A stretch of DNA of 64,000 nucleotides from Ignavibacteriota bacterium (GCA_002698995.1 PAAX01000023.1:124001-188000); one strand, 5' to 3'. Shown: positions 16,907 through 27,908, counted from the first letter of the stretch. A program made the numbers and translations. Notes: generated from the letters alone by a model not told the origin.

Positions 16907-18625
16907 ATGACCAGTGACAAAAAAAATATGAGCGGAGCGGACATTTTCTTTGAATGTCTGAAGATGGAGGGAGTTGAGTATATCTTCGGATATCCCGGAG
17001 GTGCAGTTCTAAAATTGTATGAAAAACTTCATGATGTCGATTTCCTCAATCATATTCTTGTCCGTCATGAGCAAGGTGCAACTCATATGGCTGAAGGTTA
17101 TGCCAAAGCTACCGGTAAACCAGGAGTTGTTCTTGTAACATCGGGTCCAGGTGCAACTAATACAGTTACTGGAATTGCTGATGCATATATGGATTCTGTT
17201 CCGATTGTTGTTTTTACCGGACAAGTTCCAACTCACTTAATTGGGAATGATGCTTTTCAAGAAGCTGATATAGTTGGAATTACGAGACCGATTACAAAAC
17301 ATAATTTCTTGGTAAGAGATGTTAAGGAATTAGCATCAACAATTCGAAAAGCATTTTATATAGCTTCAAGCGGAAGACCTGGTCCAGTGCTTGTTGATCT
17401 TCCCAAAGATGTAATTAATAGTGAATGTGAATTTGAATATCCTAATGAAGTTGAAATGAGAGGATACAAACCAAAACTTTATGGTCATATAAATCAAATC
17501 AAAAAAGCTGCAACAATGATTCAAAATGCAAAACGTCCTTTATTTTATGTTGGCGGCGGTGTCATTATGTCGGGTGGACATAGAGAACTTCATCTTCTTG
17601 CTAAGGAAACCGGTGTTCCAGTAACAATGACGCTTCAAGGACTTGGAGCTTTTCCGATGACGGATAAACAATCACTTGGAATGTTAGGTATGCATGGTAC
17701 TTACTGGGCAAATCAAGCTGTAAATAATTGTGATTTGCTTGTATCACTTGGAGCCAGATTCGATGACAGAGTAACAGGAAAAATAGAATCGTTTGCCAAC
17801 AAAGCATATAAAATTCATGTTGATATTGATCCAACCTGTATTGATAAGAATGTGCTTGTTGATCTTCCTATTGTTGGAGATGTAAAACATGTAATGGCAG
17901 AATTAGCATCAGAGATAAATCAAATGAACGATTTAACCGATTGGTGGAATAAAATTGAAGATTGGAAAAATGAATGTCCATTAACTTTTGAAAGTAATGA
18001 TGGAAGATTAAGATCGGAACACATAATTACAAAATTATCAGAACTAACTAATGGAAATGCCGTTGTGGTTACTGATGTCGGTCAGCATCAAATGTGGACT
18101 GCACAGTATTACAAATATACTCATCCTCGTTCTAACCTTACAAGCGGAGGTTTAGGAACAATGGGTTTCTCGGTTCCGGCTGCAATTGGGGCGTCATTTG
18201 GTGTTAAGGATAGACCTGTAGTTTCACTTAATGGTGACGGCGGTTTCCAGATGAATATTCAAGAATTGATAACTGCAGCTTACTATAAACTACCTATCAA
18301 ATTTATAATTCTTAATAATTCATTTTTAGGAATGGTTCGGCAGTGGCAGGAATTATTTCATGCGGAAAAATTCAGTTTTACAGATTTAAGCCACAGTAAT
18401 CCCGACTTCAAAAAAGTTGGTGAAGCATTTGGACTAAAATCTTTCTCAACTGATAATCCAAAAGATGTTGAATCAATATTAAAGGAGATGCTCGAATATA
18501 ATGAAGGACCAACATTAGCTGAATTCAAAGTAGTTAAGGAAGACATGGTATTCCCAATAATTCCTTCAGGAGCATCAATTAATGAAATGATTACAAAACG
18601 TTTAGACCCAAAAGAGATGATGTAA
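16907..18625 (+). CDS. ilvB: Acetolactate synthase, large (catalytic) subunit
   Basis: 572 residues, three-domain ThDP enzyme. Glu55 (VRHEQGATHMAEG) is the cofactor-activating acid; NGDGGFQMNIQEL with the downstream LNNSFLGMVRQW is the ThDP/Mg motif. It joins two pyruvates, or pyruvate and 2-oxobutyrate, at the first common step. FAD-binding residues are of the anabolic type and the regulatory subunit gene follows by one base, which distinguishes it from catabolic enzymes. Confidence 0.95.
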   Translation: MTSDKKNMSGADIFFECLKMEGVEYIFGYPGGAVLKLYEKLHDVDFLNHILVRHEQGATHMAEGYAKATGKPGVVLVTSGPGATNTVTGIADAYMDSVPIVVFTGQVPTHLIGNDAFQEADIVGITRPITKHNFLVRDVKELASTIRKAFYIASSGRPGPVLVDLPKDVINSECEFEYPNEVEMRGYKPKLYGHINQIKKAATMIQNAKRPLFYVGGGVIMSGGHRELHLLAKETGVPVTMTLQGLGAFPMTDKQSLGMLGMHGTYWANQAVNNCDLLVSLGARFDDRVTGKIESFANKAYKIHVDIDPTCIDKNVLVDLPIVGDVKHVMAELASEINQMNDLTDWWNKIEDWKNECPLTFESNDGRLRSEHIITKLSELTNGNAVVVTDVGQHQMWTAQYYKYTHPRSNLTSGGLGTMGFSVPAAIGASFGVKDRPVVSLNGDGGFQMNIQELITAAYYKLPIKFIILNNSFLGMVRQWQELFHAEKFSFTDLSHSNPDFKKVGEAFGLKSFSTDNPKDVESILKEMLEYNEGPTLAEFKVVKEDMVFPIIPSGASINEMITKRLDPKEMM

Positions 18626-18626
18626 T

Positions 18627-19127
18627 ATGAAACATATAATTTCAGTTTTAGTCGAGAATCAATTTGGAACATTTAACAGAGTAGTTACAATGTTCAGCGG
18701 CAAGGGATTTAATGTCAGCAGCCTTAGTATTGGTGAAACTGAAAATCCCGAAGTATCCAGAATGACTATCGTTACATCAGGTGATGATAAGATTATTGAA
18801 CAGGTTGTAAAACAGCTTAACAGATTAATAGATACTATCAAAGTGGTTGATTTAACTGAAGCTCATACAGTCCAAAGAGAACTTGCATTAGTAACGGTGA
18901 ATTATCAAAAGAGTACAAGAGCAGAAATTATTGATGTATGCGAAATATTTAGAGGAAAGATTGTTGACATAAATAATAAATCTATGATGATTGAAATTAC
19001 AGGTCCTCCTGAAAAAATTGATGCTGCAGTAAATGTCTTAGAACCGTTTGGGATAAAAGAAATGGCAAGATCAGGAAATGTTGCTCTTAAAAGAGGTGAA
19101 CAATTATCTAAAGAAAATTCAGAATGA
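18627..19127 (+). CDS. ilvH: Acetolactate synthase, small (regulatory) subunit
   Basis: 166 residues. The N-terminal ACT domain reads ISVLVENQFGTFNRV...GFNVSSLSIGETE, followed by the C-terminal ALS_ss domain (VQRELALVTVNY). It confers valine feedback on IlvB. The ATG is one base after the ilvB stop, so translation is coupled. Confidence 0.94.
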   Translation: MKHIISVLVENQFGTFNRVVTMFSGKGFNVSSLSIGETENPEVSRMTIVTSGDDKIIEQVVKQLNRLIDTIKVVDLTEAHTVQRELALVTVNYQKSTRAEIIDVCEIFRGKIVDINNKSMMIEITGPPEKIDAAVNVLEPFGIKEMARSGNVALKRGEQLSKENSE

Positions 19128-19150
19128 AATTCTAATAAGGAGAAAAATAA

Positions 19151-20140
19151 ATGAAAGTATATTATGATGCAGATGCATCACTCGAGAATTTGAAGGATAA
19201 AAACCTAGCAGTTATAGGATACGGCAGTCAAGGACATGCGCATGCATTGAATCTAAAAGATAGCGGACTGAATGTAGCAGTTGGTTTGAGAAAATCAAGC
19301 GCAAGATGGAAAGAAGCTGAAGAAGCCGGATTAAAGGTGATGACTGTTTCCGAAGCAGCTGAATGGGGTGATATTGTTATGATCTTATTGCCAGATCAAA
19401 ATCATAAAGAGGTTTATGAGAATGAAATAAAAGATCATTTAAAAGAAGGTAATACTCTTGCATTCGGACATGGGTTTAATATTCTTTACAATCAAGTAGT
19501 TCCTCCAAAAAATGTTAACGTAATGATGATTGCTCCCAAAAGTCCCGGTCATCTTGTTAGAAGAACATATCAGCAGGGAAGCGGTACCCCATGTTTAATT
19601 GCAGTTGAACAAGATTTTTCCGGTAATACTAAGGATCTCGCTCTGGCATGGGCAAAGGGAATTGGAGGAACTAGAGCTGGAGTTATAGAAACTAATTTCA
19701 AAGATGAAACTGAAACCGATTTATTTGGTGAACAAGCTGTTCTCTGCGGTGGATCTGAAGAATTAATTAAAGCTGGATTTGAAACATTAGTTGAAGCTGG
19801 ATATCCTCCGGAACTGGCTTATTTTGAATGCCTGCATGAATTAAAACTCATTGTTGATCTCTACTATGAAGGGGGATTGTCAAGAATGAATTATTCTGTA
19901 AGTGATACGGCTGAATACGGCGGTTTAGTTAAAGGAAGAAAGGTTATTACTTCAGATACTAAAAAGGCGATGAAGGAAATTCTGACAGATATACAAACCG
20001 GAAAGTTTGCTGAAGAATGGATTGAAGAAAATAAAAATGGTCAGCCCGTTCTTAATCAGTTAAGAAAAGAATCTGAATCACATCCAATTGAAAAGGTTGG
20101 TGCAAAGTTACGCCAAATGATGAGTTGGTTGAAAAATTAA
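19151..20140 (+). CDS. ilvC: Ketol-acid reductoisomerase (class I)
   Basis: 329 residues, the short class I form. The nucleotide site is [32 protein letters not shown] and the [17 protein letters not shown] metal site are diagnostic. Arg and Ser residues after the second strand (LRKSSARW) suggest NADPH. It rearranges and reduces acetolactate/acetohydroxybutyrate. A ribosome site AAGGAG precedes the ATG. Confidence 0.96.
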   Translation: MKVYYDADASLENLKDKNLAVIGYGSQGHAHALNLKDSGLNVAVGLRKSSARWKEAEEAGLKVMTVSEAAEWGDIVMILLPDQNHKEVYENEIKDHLKEGNTLAFGHGFNILYNQVVPPKNVNVMMIAPKSPGHLVRRTYQQGSGTPCLIAVEQDFSGNTKDLALAWAKGIGGTRAGVIETNFKDETETDLFGEQAVLCGGSEELIKAGFETLVEAGYPPELAYFECLHELKLIVDLYYEGGLSRMNYSVSDTAEYGGLVKGRKVITSDTKKAMKEILTDIQTGKFAEEWIEENKNGQPVLNQLRKESESHPIEKVGAKLRQMMSWLKN

Positions 20141-20160
20141 AATTTAGGAGAAATTAAAAA

Positions 20161-21255
20161 ATGTTCAAAGTTACACTTTTACCGGGTGATGGAATTGGTC
20201 CCGAAGTGATTAATGCCGCAGTTAATGTATTAAAATATGCAGCTGAAAAGTTTAATATAGAATTTGAATTTACTGAAAAGGAAATCGGAGGATGTTCCTA
20301 TGAAAAGTATGGAACTCCCTTAACTGATGAAGTGCTTAGCGAATGCTACAGCTCTGATGCAGTATTTTTAGGTGCAGTTGGGGGACCTAAATGGGAGAAA
20401 CTTCCTCATAATTTAAAACCGGAAGCCGCACTTCTAAAGCTCAGAAAGTCACTTGGATTGTATGCAAATCTTCGTCCGGCAAAAGTGTATAACTCGATGT
20501 TATCTGCCTCTTCTCTTAAAGAATCAGTCTTAGCTGATACTGATGTTATGATTCTTAGAGAATTAACAGGCGGAATCTACTTTGGTGAACCAAGAGGTTA
20601 TGATTCTGATAAAGGATTTAACACAATGGTTTATTCTAGAGATGAAGTTGAACGAATTGCTAGATATGCTTTTGAATTGGCGAGAGGGAGAAAAGGAAGA
20701 GTTACATCAGTTGATAAAGCTAATGTTTTGGAAGTATCGCAATTTTGGAGAGATACAGTTCATCAGGTTCATACTGAATATCCTGATGTTGAACTTAATG
20801 ATATGTACGTTGATAATGCAGCTATGCAGTTAGTGCGTGATCCGAAACAATTTGATCTAATTCTAACTTCAAATCTATTTGGTGATATTCTTAGTGATAT
20901 TGCAGCAATGATAACCGGTAGTTTAGGAATGCTTCCTTCTGCAAGCATAGGTAAAAATTATGCTTTATATGAACCGGTTCATGGAAGTGCTCCAGATATT
21001 GCCGGACAAGGAAAAGCTAATCCTATTGCAGCTATAGCATCAGCAGCTATGATGCTGAAATATTCTTTTGAGATAGATAAGGCTTCGGAATTAATTGAAT
21101 GTTCACTTGAAAATATTTTAGCTGAAGGATATAGAACAGCCGATATATTTTCTGAAGGATGCAAATTAGTTACAACAATTCAAATGACTGATTTAGTAAT
21201 TGAAGAATTTGATAAACTCTATGTTGATCAAGCTATTAATGTCTTCACTTTATAA
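20161..21255 (+). CDS. leuB: 3-isopropylmalate dehydrogenase
   Basis: 364 residues of the isocitrate/isopropylmalate dehydrogenase family. Visible are LPGDGIGPEV, LRKSLGLYANLRP (substrate loop with the Leu typical of LeuB), VDKANVLEVSQFWR, the metal-site Asp cluster in NLFGDILSDIAAM, and HGSAPDIAGQGKANP with the NAD-type region. In this operon it can also oxidise 3-methylmalate on the citramalate route to isoleucine. Confidence 0.95.
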   Translation: MFKVTLLPGDGIGPEVINAAVNVLKYAAEKFNIEFEFTEKEIGGCSYEKYGTPLTDEVLSECYSSDAVFLGAVGGPKWEKLPHNLKPEAALLKLRKSLGLYANLRPAKVYNSMLSASSLKESVLADTDVMILRELTGGIYFGEPRGYDSDKGFNTMVYSRDEVERIARYAFELARGRKGRVTSVDKANVLEVSQFWRDTVHQVHTEYPDVELNDMYVDNAAMQLVRDPKQFDLILTSNLFGDILSDIAAMITGSLGMLPSASIGKNYALYEPVHGSAPDIAGQGKANPIAAIASAAMMLKYSFEIDKASELIECSLENILAEGYRTADIFSEGCKLVTTIQMTDLVIEEFDKLYVDQAINVFTL

Positions 21256-21279
21256 TACTTGAAATCATAAGAGGGAAAA

Positions 21280-22863
21280 ATGAATAATAACAAAATATTG
21301 ATTTTTGATACAACTTTACGAGATGGAGAGCAGTCGCCGGGAGCTTCATTAAACATTAATGAAAAGTTGGAAATTGCTCATCAATTAGCCAGATTAAATG
21401 TTGATGTGATTGAAGCGGGTTTCCCAATTTCATCTCCAACTCAGTTTGAAGCTGTTAAAAGAATTGCTGAAGAAGTTGATGTAATTATTGCAGGATTGGC
21501 AAGAGCTAGTGAAAAGGATATAAAAGCGTGTGCCGATGCATTAGTTAGTGCTAAGAAACCAAGAATTCATACATTCTCAAGCACATCTGATTTTCATATT
21601 CTTGGAAAATTTAGTCATCCCAGATATGGAAACAGTCTTGAAGAAAAAAGAAAGACTATAATTAAAATGTCTTATGATGCTGTTGCTTATGCTAAAACCT
21701 TTACTAATGATATTGAATTTTCTGCAGAAGATGCAGGCAGAACAGATTTAGGTTATTTAGCGGAAGTAATTGAAGCAGCTATTGAGGCAGGAGCAACCAC
21801 TGTTAATATTCCTGATACTACAGGCTATACTCTTCCATCAGAGTTTGGTAATAAGATTGCAGAATTGAAAAAGCGGGTCAGCAACATTGATAAAGCAATC
21901 ATATCTGTTCACTGCCATGATGATCTTGGATTAGCTGTCGCAAATTCTCTTGCAGGTATTGAAAACGGTGCTAGACAAATTGAATGTACTGTAAACGGAA
22001 TTGGCGAGCGTGCCGGAAATGCATCGTTAGAAGAAATTGTAATGGCATTAAAAGTAAGAAGTGATTTGTTTGATTATTACACTGATATAAAGTCAAAAGA
22101 GATTTTTAATACAAGTAAAATGGTTTCTGCTTTTACAGGAATTGTAGTTCAAAGAAATAAAGCGATTGTAGGGGAGAATGCATTCTCTCATGAATCCGGA
22201 ATACATCAAGATGGAGTTTTGAAGAATAGAGATACTTATGAAATCATGACTCCTGAAAGTGTTGGTATTCCTAAAAATAAAATTGTTCTTGGAAGACATT
22301 CAGGAAGACATGGTCTCAAAGCAAGATTAGAAGAATTAGGTTATAAAGTATCAGAAGATGAATTGAATCATGTATATGATTCGTTTACTGAGCTGGCAGA
22401 TAAAAAGAAAGAAATATTTGATGATGATTTAAGAATCCTAATGGGAGATGAAATTCATAACATTAATGAATTTTATGAATTGGAAAATATTCAAGTCAAT
22501 TCCGGTACAAACTCAATTCCAAATGCGGTAGTCAAAATTAAAGTTAAGGATCAATTTGTTGAAGAAGCTTCAATCGGTGATGGTCCTGTTGATGCAGTAT
22601 TTAATGCTATTGAAAGAGCTTTGAAGATAAAATCAGAAGTTGAATCTTATCAAGTTAGATCAGTTACATCCGGTAGAGAAGCTTTGGGAGAAGTGTTAGT
22701 AAGAATAAGAAGCAATGAAAAATCTTTTAACGGCAGAGGTATTTCGACTGATATAATTGAGGCAAGTGCAAAAGCTTACTTGTCGGCATTAAATCAAAAA
22801 GAATTATACAAGAATGAAGTAGAAGATTTAAAAAGAAAAGAAAATTTATCACAAGCAATTTAA
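21280..22863 (+). CDS. leuA: 2-isopropylmalate synthase
   Basis: 527 residues. The catalytic TIM barrel starts [17 protein letters not shown]; the metal site is [16 protein letters not shown] and [14 protein letters not shown] follows. The C-terminal LeuA dimerisation/regulatory domain (about residues 385-510, with [16 protein letters not shown]) indicates leucine feedback. It condenses acetyl-CoA and 2-oxoisovalerate. HSGRHG after the barrel agrees with LeuA. Confidence 0.94.
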   Translation: MNNNKILIFDTTLRDGEQSPGASLNINEKLEIAHQLARLNVDVIEAGFPISSPTQFEAVKRIAEEVDVIIAGLARASEKDIKACADALVSAKKPRIHTFSSTSDFHILGKFSHPRYGNSLEEKRKTIIKMSYDAVAYAKTFTNDIEFSAEDAGRTDLGYLAEVIEAAIEAGATTVNIPDTTGYTLPSEFGNKIAELKKRVSNIDKAIISVHCHDDLGLAVANSLAGIENGARQIECTVNGIGERAGNASLEEIVMALKVRSDLFDYYTDIKSKEIFNTSKMVSAFTGIVVQRNKAIVGENAFSHESGIHQDGVLKNRDTYEIMTPESVGIPKNKIVLGRHSGRHGLKARLEELGYKVSEDELNHVYDSFTELADKKKEIFDDDLRILMGDEIHNINEFYELENIQVNSGTNSIPNAVVKIKVKDQFVEEASIGDGPVDAVFNAIERALKIKSEVESYQVRSVTSGREALGEVLVRIRSNEKSFNGRGISTDIIEASAKAYLSALNQKELYKNEVEDLKRKENLSQAI

Positions 22864-22875
22864 GGGATTAATTAA

Positions 22876-24171
22876 ATGGGAATGACCATAACTGAGAAAA
22901 TACTTGCAAAAGCTTCCGGAAGAGATAAGGTTAATCCGGGCGAAAATATATGGCTTAATGTAGATGTTTTAATGACTCACGATGTTTGTGGTCCGCCTAC
23001 AATTGGTATTTGGAAGAGAGAATTTGGCAATGATGCTAAGATTTGGGATAAAGATAAATTAGTAATTTTTCCTGATCACTACATTTTTACTGCTAATCCT
23101 CAAGCAAACAGAAATGTAAATATTTTAAGAGAGTTTGCTGCTGAGTATAATCTTCCAAATTATTACGATGTTGGAACAGATAGATATAAAGGAGTCTGCC
23201 ATATTGCATTAGCAGAAGAAGGTTATAATGTTCCCGGTACTGTTTTATTCGGTACTGATTCACACACTTGCACTTCAGGTGCATTTGGAATGTTTTCAAC
23301 CGGAGTCGGAAATACTGATGCTGCATTCATTTTGGGTACCGGCAAAATTTGGGAAAAGGTACCCGAATCATTGAAGTTTACTTTTGAAGGTGAGCTTCCC
23401 CCATATTTAACCGCCAAAGATTTAATTCTACAAGTTCTTGGGGATATTACTACAGACGGTGGAACATACAGAGCTTTGGAATTTGACGGTTCTGCTGTAT
23501 TTGCTATGCAGATGGATGAAAGAATGACTCTTACTAACATGGCTATTGAAGCAGGTGCAATGAATGGTATAATTGCTGCTGATAAGGTAACTGAGGATTA
23601 TGTGAAAGCACGTACTAATAAACCATATGAATTATTCTATAGTGATGGTGATGCAAAGTACAGACAGAAATTTGTTTATGATGCATCAAAAATGGAACCG
23701 CTAGTTGCAAAACCGCATAGTCCTGATAACAAAGATACAGTAAGAAACGTAGAGGGAACAAAATTAACTAAGTGTTATATCGGTTCTTGTACTGGAGGAA
23801 AATTAAGCGACTTTGTAAATGCGGCAAAACTTCTTTTTGGAAATCAAGTTAAGGTTCCGACTTTTGTCGTTCCCGCATCCACACTCGTAGCAAAGCAGCT
23901 TGAAGAAGAAACTATTAGTGGTGTTTCATTAAGACAAATATTTGAAAATGCCGGTTGTGAAATTGCTCAGTCATCTTGTGCAGCATGTTTAGGCGGACCA
24001 ATGGATACAGTCGGAAGAGCTACAGATGGTGAAGTTGTAATATCAACTACAAATAGAAATTTCCCGGGAAGAATGGGAAGTAAAAAATCTGAGGTTTACT
24101 TGGCTTCTCCTTATACTGTTGCTGCTTCTGCTTTAACTGGTGTTATAACAGATCCAAGAGACTTTTTATAA
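22876..24171 (+). CDS. leuC: 3-isopropylmalate dehydratase, large subunit
   Basis: 431-residue aconitase-family subunit of the two-gene, archaeal-like type. FGTDSHTCTSGAFG holds the first cluster Cys, CYIGSCTGGKLSDF the second and SSCAACLGGP the third. It isomerises isopropylmalate with LeuD, and very likely citramalate for isoleucine. The length, shorter than the approximately 466 residues of E. coli LeuC, places it with LeuC2/HacA-type proteins; homoaconitase activity is possible but unsupported by neighbours. Confidence 0.93.
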   Translation: MGMTITEKILAKASGRDKVNPGENIWLNVDVLMTHDVCGPPTIGIWKREFGNDAKIWDKDKLVIFPDHYIFTANPQANRNVNILREFAAEYNLPNYYDVGTDRYKGVCHIALAEEGYNVPGTVLFGTDSHTCTSGAFGMFSTGVGNTDAAFILGTGKIWEKVPESLKFTFEGELPPYLTAKDLILQVLGDITTDGGTYRALEFDGSAVFAMQMDERMTLTNMAIEAGAMNGIIAADKVTEDYVKARTNKPYELFYSDGDAKYRQKFVYDASKMEPLVAKPHSPDNKDTVRNVEGTKLTKCYIGSCTGGKLSDFVNAAKLLFGNQVKVPTFVVPASTLVAKQLEEETISGVSLRQIFENAGCEIAQSSCAACLGGPMDTVGRATDGEVVISTTNRNFPGRMGSKKSEVYLASPYTVAASALTGVITDPRDFL

Positions 24172-24192
24172 AATTGAAAATAGAGAAATAAA

Positions 24193-24750
24193 ATGGAAAA
24201 AATAATTAAAGGAAAAGCATTTGTACTTGGGGATAATATTGATACCGATCAAATTATTCCCGCTGAACATTTAGTATATAGTTTGACTGATCCGGAAGAA
24301 GTTAAAATGTATGGAAAATATGCTCTTTCAGGTGTTCCCTTAAATTCATCAGGATTGCCTAGTGGCGGAATTCTTTTTACAAAAGAAACTGAGTATGAAT
24401 CTGAATTTTCAATAATTGTTGGAGGTTCTAATTTCGGATGCGGTTCATCTAGAGAACATGCTCCCTTTGCACTTCAAGTTGCTGGAGCAAAAGCAATAAT
24501 TGCCGAATCTTATGCAAGAATTTTTTATAGAAATTCGGTTGACGGGGGATTCGTTATTCCTTATGAAACACAAATAAAATTGAATGACAAAATTAAAACA
24601 GGCGATGAATTGGAAATAGATTTAGTTGGCAACACAGTTAAAAATCATACCACAGAAGAATTATATACATTAAATCCGCTTGGAGATATACTTCCAATAA
24701 TAGAAGCCGGAAATATCTTTGAGTATGCAAGACAAAATAATATGATGTAA
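24193..24750 (+). CDS. leuD: 3-isopropylmalate dehydratase, small subunit
   Basis: 185-residue swivel domain: GDNIDTDQIIPAEHL at the N-terminus and GGSNFGCGSSREHAPFAL as the substrate loop with the conserved Ser-Arg. The size is that of the archaeal-like small subunit, matching the LeuC encoded just upstream. Co-transcription is indicated by the 21-base gap. Confidence 0.93.
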   Translation: MEKIIKGKAFVLGDNIDTDQIIPAEHLVYSLTDPEEVKMYGKYALSGVPLNSSGLPSGGILFTKETEYESEFSIIVGGSNFGCGSSREHAPFALQVAGAKAIIAESYARIFYRNSVDGGFVIPYETQIKLNDKIKTGDELEIDLVGNTVKNHTTEELYTLNPLGDILPIIEAGNIFEYARQNNMM

Positions 24751-24794
24751 TTCGGCTAAGTAAATTCAATAATAAAATAGTAATAGAGGAAAAA

Positions 24795-26378
24795 ATGTTT
24801 ATAGAAATATTTGATACCACACTCCGCGATGGCACTCAAGGTGAAGGAATAAATTTATCTGTTCAAGATAAATTATTAATTGCACAAAGATTAGATGAGT
24901 TTGGTATTGATATTATTGAAGGAGGCTGGCCTGGAAGTAATCCTAAGGATGAAGAATTTTTTCAAAAAGCAAAAACACTTAGTCTAAAGCATGCAAAGCT
25001 TTGCGCATTTGGATCAACAGCAAGATCGATTGAAAATGTTAAAGGTGATGCAAATTTAAATGCATTATTGCGGGCTGAAACTCCGGCAGTATCTATTTTT
25101 GGTAAAACTTGGAGACTTCATTCTTCTTTAGGTTTGGGACTAACTGATGATGAAAATGCTGAATTAATTTATCAATCGGTCAAATTAATGAAAGAGAACG
25201 GGAAACTTCTAGTTTTTGATGCAGAACATTTTTTTGACGGCTATAAGGATGATAAGGATTTTTCATACAAAATGTTAGATGCTGCCGTAAATGCCGGTGC
25301 AGATAGACTTGTGCTTTGTGATACAAACGGGGGAACTCTTCCTTCAGAGATTTATGAAATTGTAAAGGATATAAAATCAAGATATAGTTTAACTATCGGT
25401 ATTCATGCACATAATGACTCTGAACTGGCAGTTGCAAATTCCCTTGCTGCTGTAAATGCAGGTGCTGCTCATGTGCAGGGAACACTAAATGGTGTTGGTG
25501 AAAGATGCGGTAATGCTAATCTAAGTTCAATCATTCCTAATATTATTCTAAAACTTAATTATGATACAAATCAAAAAAGTAAACTTGATACTCTTACTCA
25601 TCTCTCAAATTATGTTTATGAGTTAATGAATCTTGCTCCTAATTCAAGAGCAGCTTTTACAGGTAAGTCGGCTTTTGCCCATAAGGGGGGAGTTCATGTA
25701 AGTGCAGTTATGAAAGAAAGCAAAATGTATGAACACATTACACCTGAATTAGTTGGAAATAAACAGAGAGTTTTGGTAAGTGATCTTTCCGGTCAAAGTA
25801 ATATTCGTTATAAAGCTAAAGAAATAGGAATTGATTTATCCGAAGAAAAAGAACTTAGCAGAAGAGTTGTTGATTATATAAAAAATTTAGAGTACGAAGG
25901 ATTTCAATTTGATGGTGCTGAAGCTTCATTCGAATTACTTTTAAGATCAGAGCTTAATGAATTCAGTCCTTTCTTTAGAGTTCTTGATTCAAAAGTAAAT
26001 GTGACTTATGATGATAAAGGACATTCCAATGCCGAAGCAGTTTTAAAGATTTCTGTCGATAATGAGATTGAACATACTGCATCTGATGGTGATGGTCCGG
26101 TTAACGCTTTAGATAATGCTCTGCGTAAAGCATTATTAAGATTTTATCCAGAGATATCATTAATAAAATTAGTTGATTATAAAGTCAGAGTACTTGACGA
26201 AAAAGATGGAACAGGTGCTAAAGTTAGAGTTATGATTCAATCTGGTGACGGATATGAGACTTGGAGCACTGTTGGAGTTTCCAGCAATATTATTGAAGCC
26301 AGTTTTGCTGCATTGAGTGATAGTATTAACTATAAGTTATTCCAATATCATAAAGCTGATAAGAAATTAGCAAACTAA
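24795..26378 (+). CDS. cimA: (R)-citramalate synthase
   Basis: 527 residues, paralogous to LeuA. The start [19 protein letters not shown] and EGGWPGSNPKDEEFF are characteristic of CimA rather than LeuA; IGIHAHNDSELAVANS is the metal site and NGVGERCGNANL follows. A C-terminal regulatory domain (about 390-520) is present. It makes citramalate from pyruvate and acetyl-CoA, bypassing threonine deaminase. Being last in the ilv-leu operon ties isoleucine supply to the same attenuator. AGAGGA precedes the ATG. Confidence 0.94.
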   Translation: MFIEIFDTTLRDGTQGEGINLSVQDKLLIAQRLDEFGIDIIEGGWPGSNPKDEEFFQKAKTLSLKHAKLCAFGSTARSIENVKGDANLNALLRAETPAVSIFGKTWRLHSSLGLGLTDDENAELIYQSVKLMKENGKLLVFDAEHFFDGYKDDKDFSYKMLDAAVNAGADRLVLCDTNGGTLPSEIYEIVKDIKSRYSLTIGIHAHNDSELAVANSLAAVNAGAAHVQGTLNGVGERCGNANLSSIIPNIILKLNYDTNQKSKLDTLTHLSNYVYELMNLAPNSRAAFTGKSAFAHKGGVHVSAVMKESKMYEHITPELVGNKQRVLVSDLSGQSNIRYKAKEIGIDLSEEKELSRRVVDYIKNLEYEGFQFDGAEASFELLLRSELNEFSPFFRVLDSKVNVTYDDKGHSNAEAVLKISVDNEIEHTASDGDGPVNALDNALRKALLRFYPEISLIKLVDYKVRVLDEKDGTGAKVRVMIQSGDGYETWSTVGVSSNIIEASFAALSDSINYKLFQYHKADKKLAN

Positions 26379-26424
26379 ATTTAGAATGATTTTTATTGTC
26401 TCAGCATTTTATTAATATTCTTAA

Positions 26425-26449
26425 GAAACATTTTTTGGATTTATGTTTC
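26425..26449. repeat. Inverted repeat between cimA and the TPR gene
   Basis: GAAACAT and ATGTTTC form a 7-base dyad with an 11-base A/T-rich spacer. No T-run follows, so it is a weak terminator or an operator upstream of the TPR gene. No other clear signal is seen in this gap. Confidence 0.3.
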
Positions 26450-26474
26450 ATACAGAATAGGAACTGGGACGAAA

Positions 26475-27773
26475 ATGCAAAATCTGAATAAATTATTTAC
26501 ACTTTTTATTTTAATTATATCCTTAAAAGGACAAAGTATTGATGAGCAAATTGACAATCTTTTTTTTAAGAAGGATTTTCAAAATGCCATTCCTCTATTA
26601 GTAGAAAAAATAGAAAATGATTCAACTAATTATTTGGACCTCTATAGACTTGGATTAGCGTATAAAGAAAGTTACCAGTATTCGAAATCACTTGATTTAT
26701 TAAGAAATGCAAGCCGACAAAATTCCAATGATATTGACGTTCTTTTAGCTCTAGCTGATAATTTCTATTTAATTGGGAATATTGGTCTAGCAGCGGTTAC
26801 TTATCGGGAAGTACTTGAAAAAGATGCAGATAATTTTAGAGCTTCCATTGAATTAAGCAAGATTAATATTGAATTCGAAGACTATAAAAGCGCTTTACAA
26901 ATTTTTAAGTCACTTATAAAAAGGGATTCTACAAATGCGTTTCTTTTTTCTCAACTTGCTTTTTGTGAATTCAAACTTGGAAATGGTAAAGCAGCAATTG
27001 AATTGTATAAAAAAAGTCTGCAGTTAAATAACTACGATGTTAAAAATTATCTTCAGATAGCGAAAATATTTTTCATTTACGAAAAGTATGATTCATCTTT
27101 TACATACATAAAAGCTGGATTGGAGATTAATCCTAGAGATTTACCATTAAATAAACTTGGTGCGGAAGTTTTATTTAAAATGAAAAAATACCGTGCAGCA
27201 ATAATTCAATATGATCAGCTAATTTTATACGGGGATACTTCGTCAACAAATTATCAGAAACTTGGATTCAGTCAATACTTTGTTTCCGGTTCAACAATTA
27301 ACAGCACTGAAGCTGATAGTTTATTAAGCGAATCAATTAAATCACTCTCAAAATCTTTTGAACAATATAAAGATGATCCGTTGACTACTCTCTATCTTGG
27401 TCTGGCTTATAAAGATAAAAATAATTATGAAACTGCAATCGCTTATTTTGATAGAACTTTAGAGATTATTTATCCCGATTATATTTCTGATGTTTATACT
27501 CATTTAGGTGTAAGTTATGAAATGAAAAATGATTATAAGTCTGCTGTAAAATCTTATAAGAAAGCTTTAGAATTCAATCCCGAGAAAACCAGTATTATCT
27601 TTCAGCTTGCCTCATTATACGATAGAAATTATGCTGATAAATCAGTCCCTCTTTTATATTATGAAAAGTATTTAAATGATACCGAAAATCCAGATTCAAC
27701 ACTTTACAATTATTCACTAAAAAGAATAAGTGATCTCAAAGAAAGTTTACATTTCACCAATGGAAAAAAATGA
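26475..27773 (+). CDS. Exported tetratricopeptide-repeat protein
   Basis: 432 residues with a signal peptide (MQNLNKLFTLFILIISLKGQ) and about ten degenerate TPR units spanning the rest. Examples are YLDLYRLGLAYKESYQYSKS, KNYLQIAKIFFIYEKYDSS and VYTHLGVSYEMKNDYKSA. It is a periplasmic or envelope scaffold by inference; no catalytic domain is visible. It follows the ilv-leu operon by about 100 bases and is probably a separate unit. Confidence 0.82.
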   Translation: MQNLNKLFTLFILIISLKGQSIDEQIDNLFFKKDFQNAIPLLVEKIENDSTNYLDLYRLGLAYKESYQYSKSLDLLRNASRQNSNDIDVLLALADNFYLIGNIGLAAVTYREVLEKDADNFRASIELSKINIEFEDYKSALQIFKSLIKRDSTNAFLFSQLAFCEFKLGNGKAAIELYKKSLQLNNYDVKNYLQIAKIFFIYEKYDSSFTYIKAGLEINPRDLPLNKLGAEVLFKMKKYRAAIIQYDQLILYGDTSSTNYQKLGFSQYFVSGSTINSTEADSLLSESIKSLSKSFEQYKDDPLTTLYLGLAYKDKNNYETAIAYFDRTLEIIYPDYISDVYTHLGVSYEMKNDYKSAVKSYKKALEFNPEKTSIIFQLASLYDRNYADKSVPLLYYEKYLNDTENPDSTLYNYSLKRISDLKESLHFTNGKK

Positions 27774-27908
27774 TTATTTGATCAGAATCGTTCAGTTGTG
27801 TTGTAAATTCATAATTACTTTCAATGCATCTAAAAATTAATCTGAATTGATTTTGAATTAACATCTCATTTTATTTTTTTTCGATTATCGAATAAGAATA
27901 AAATTCCT

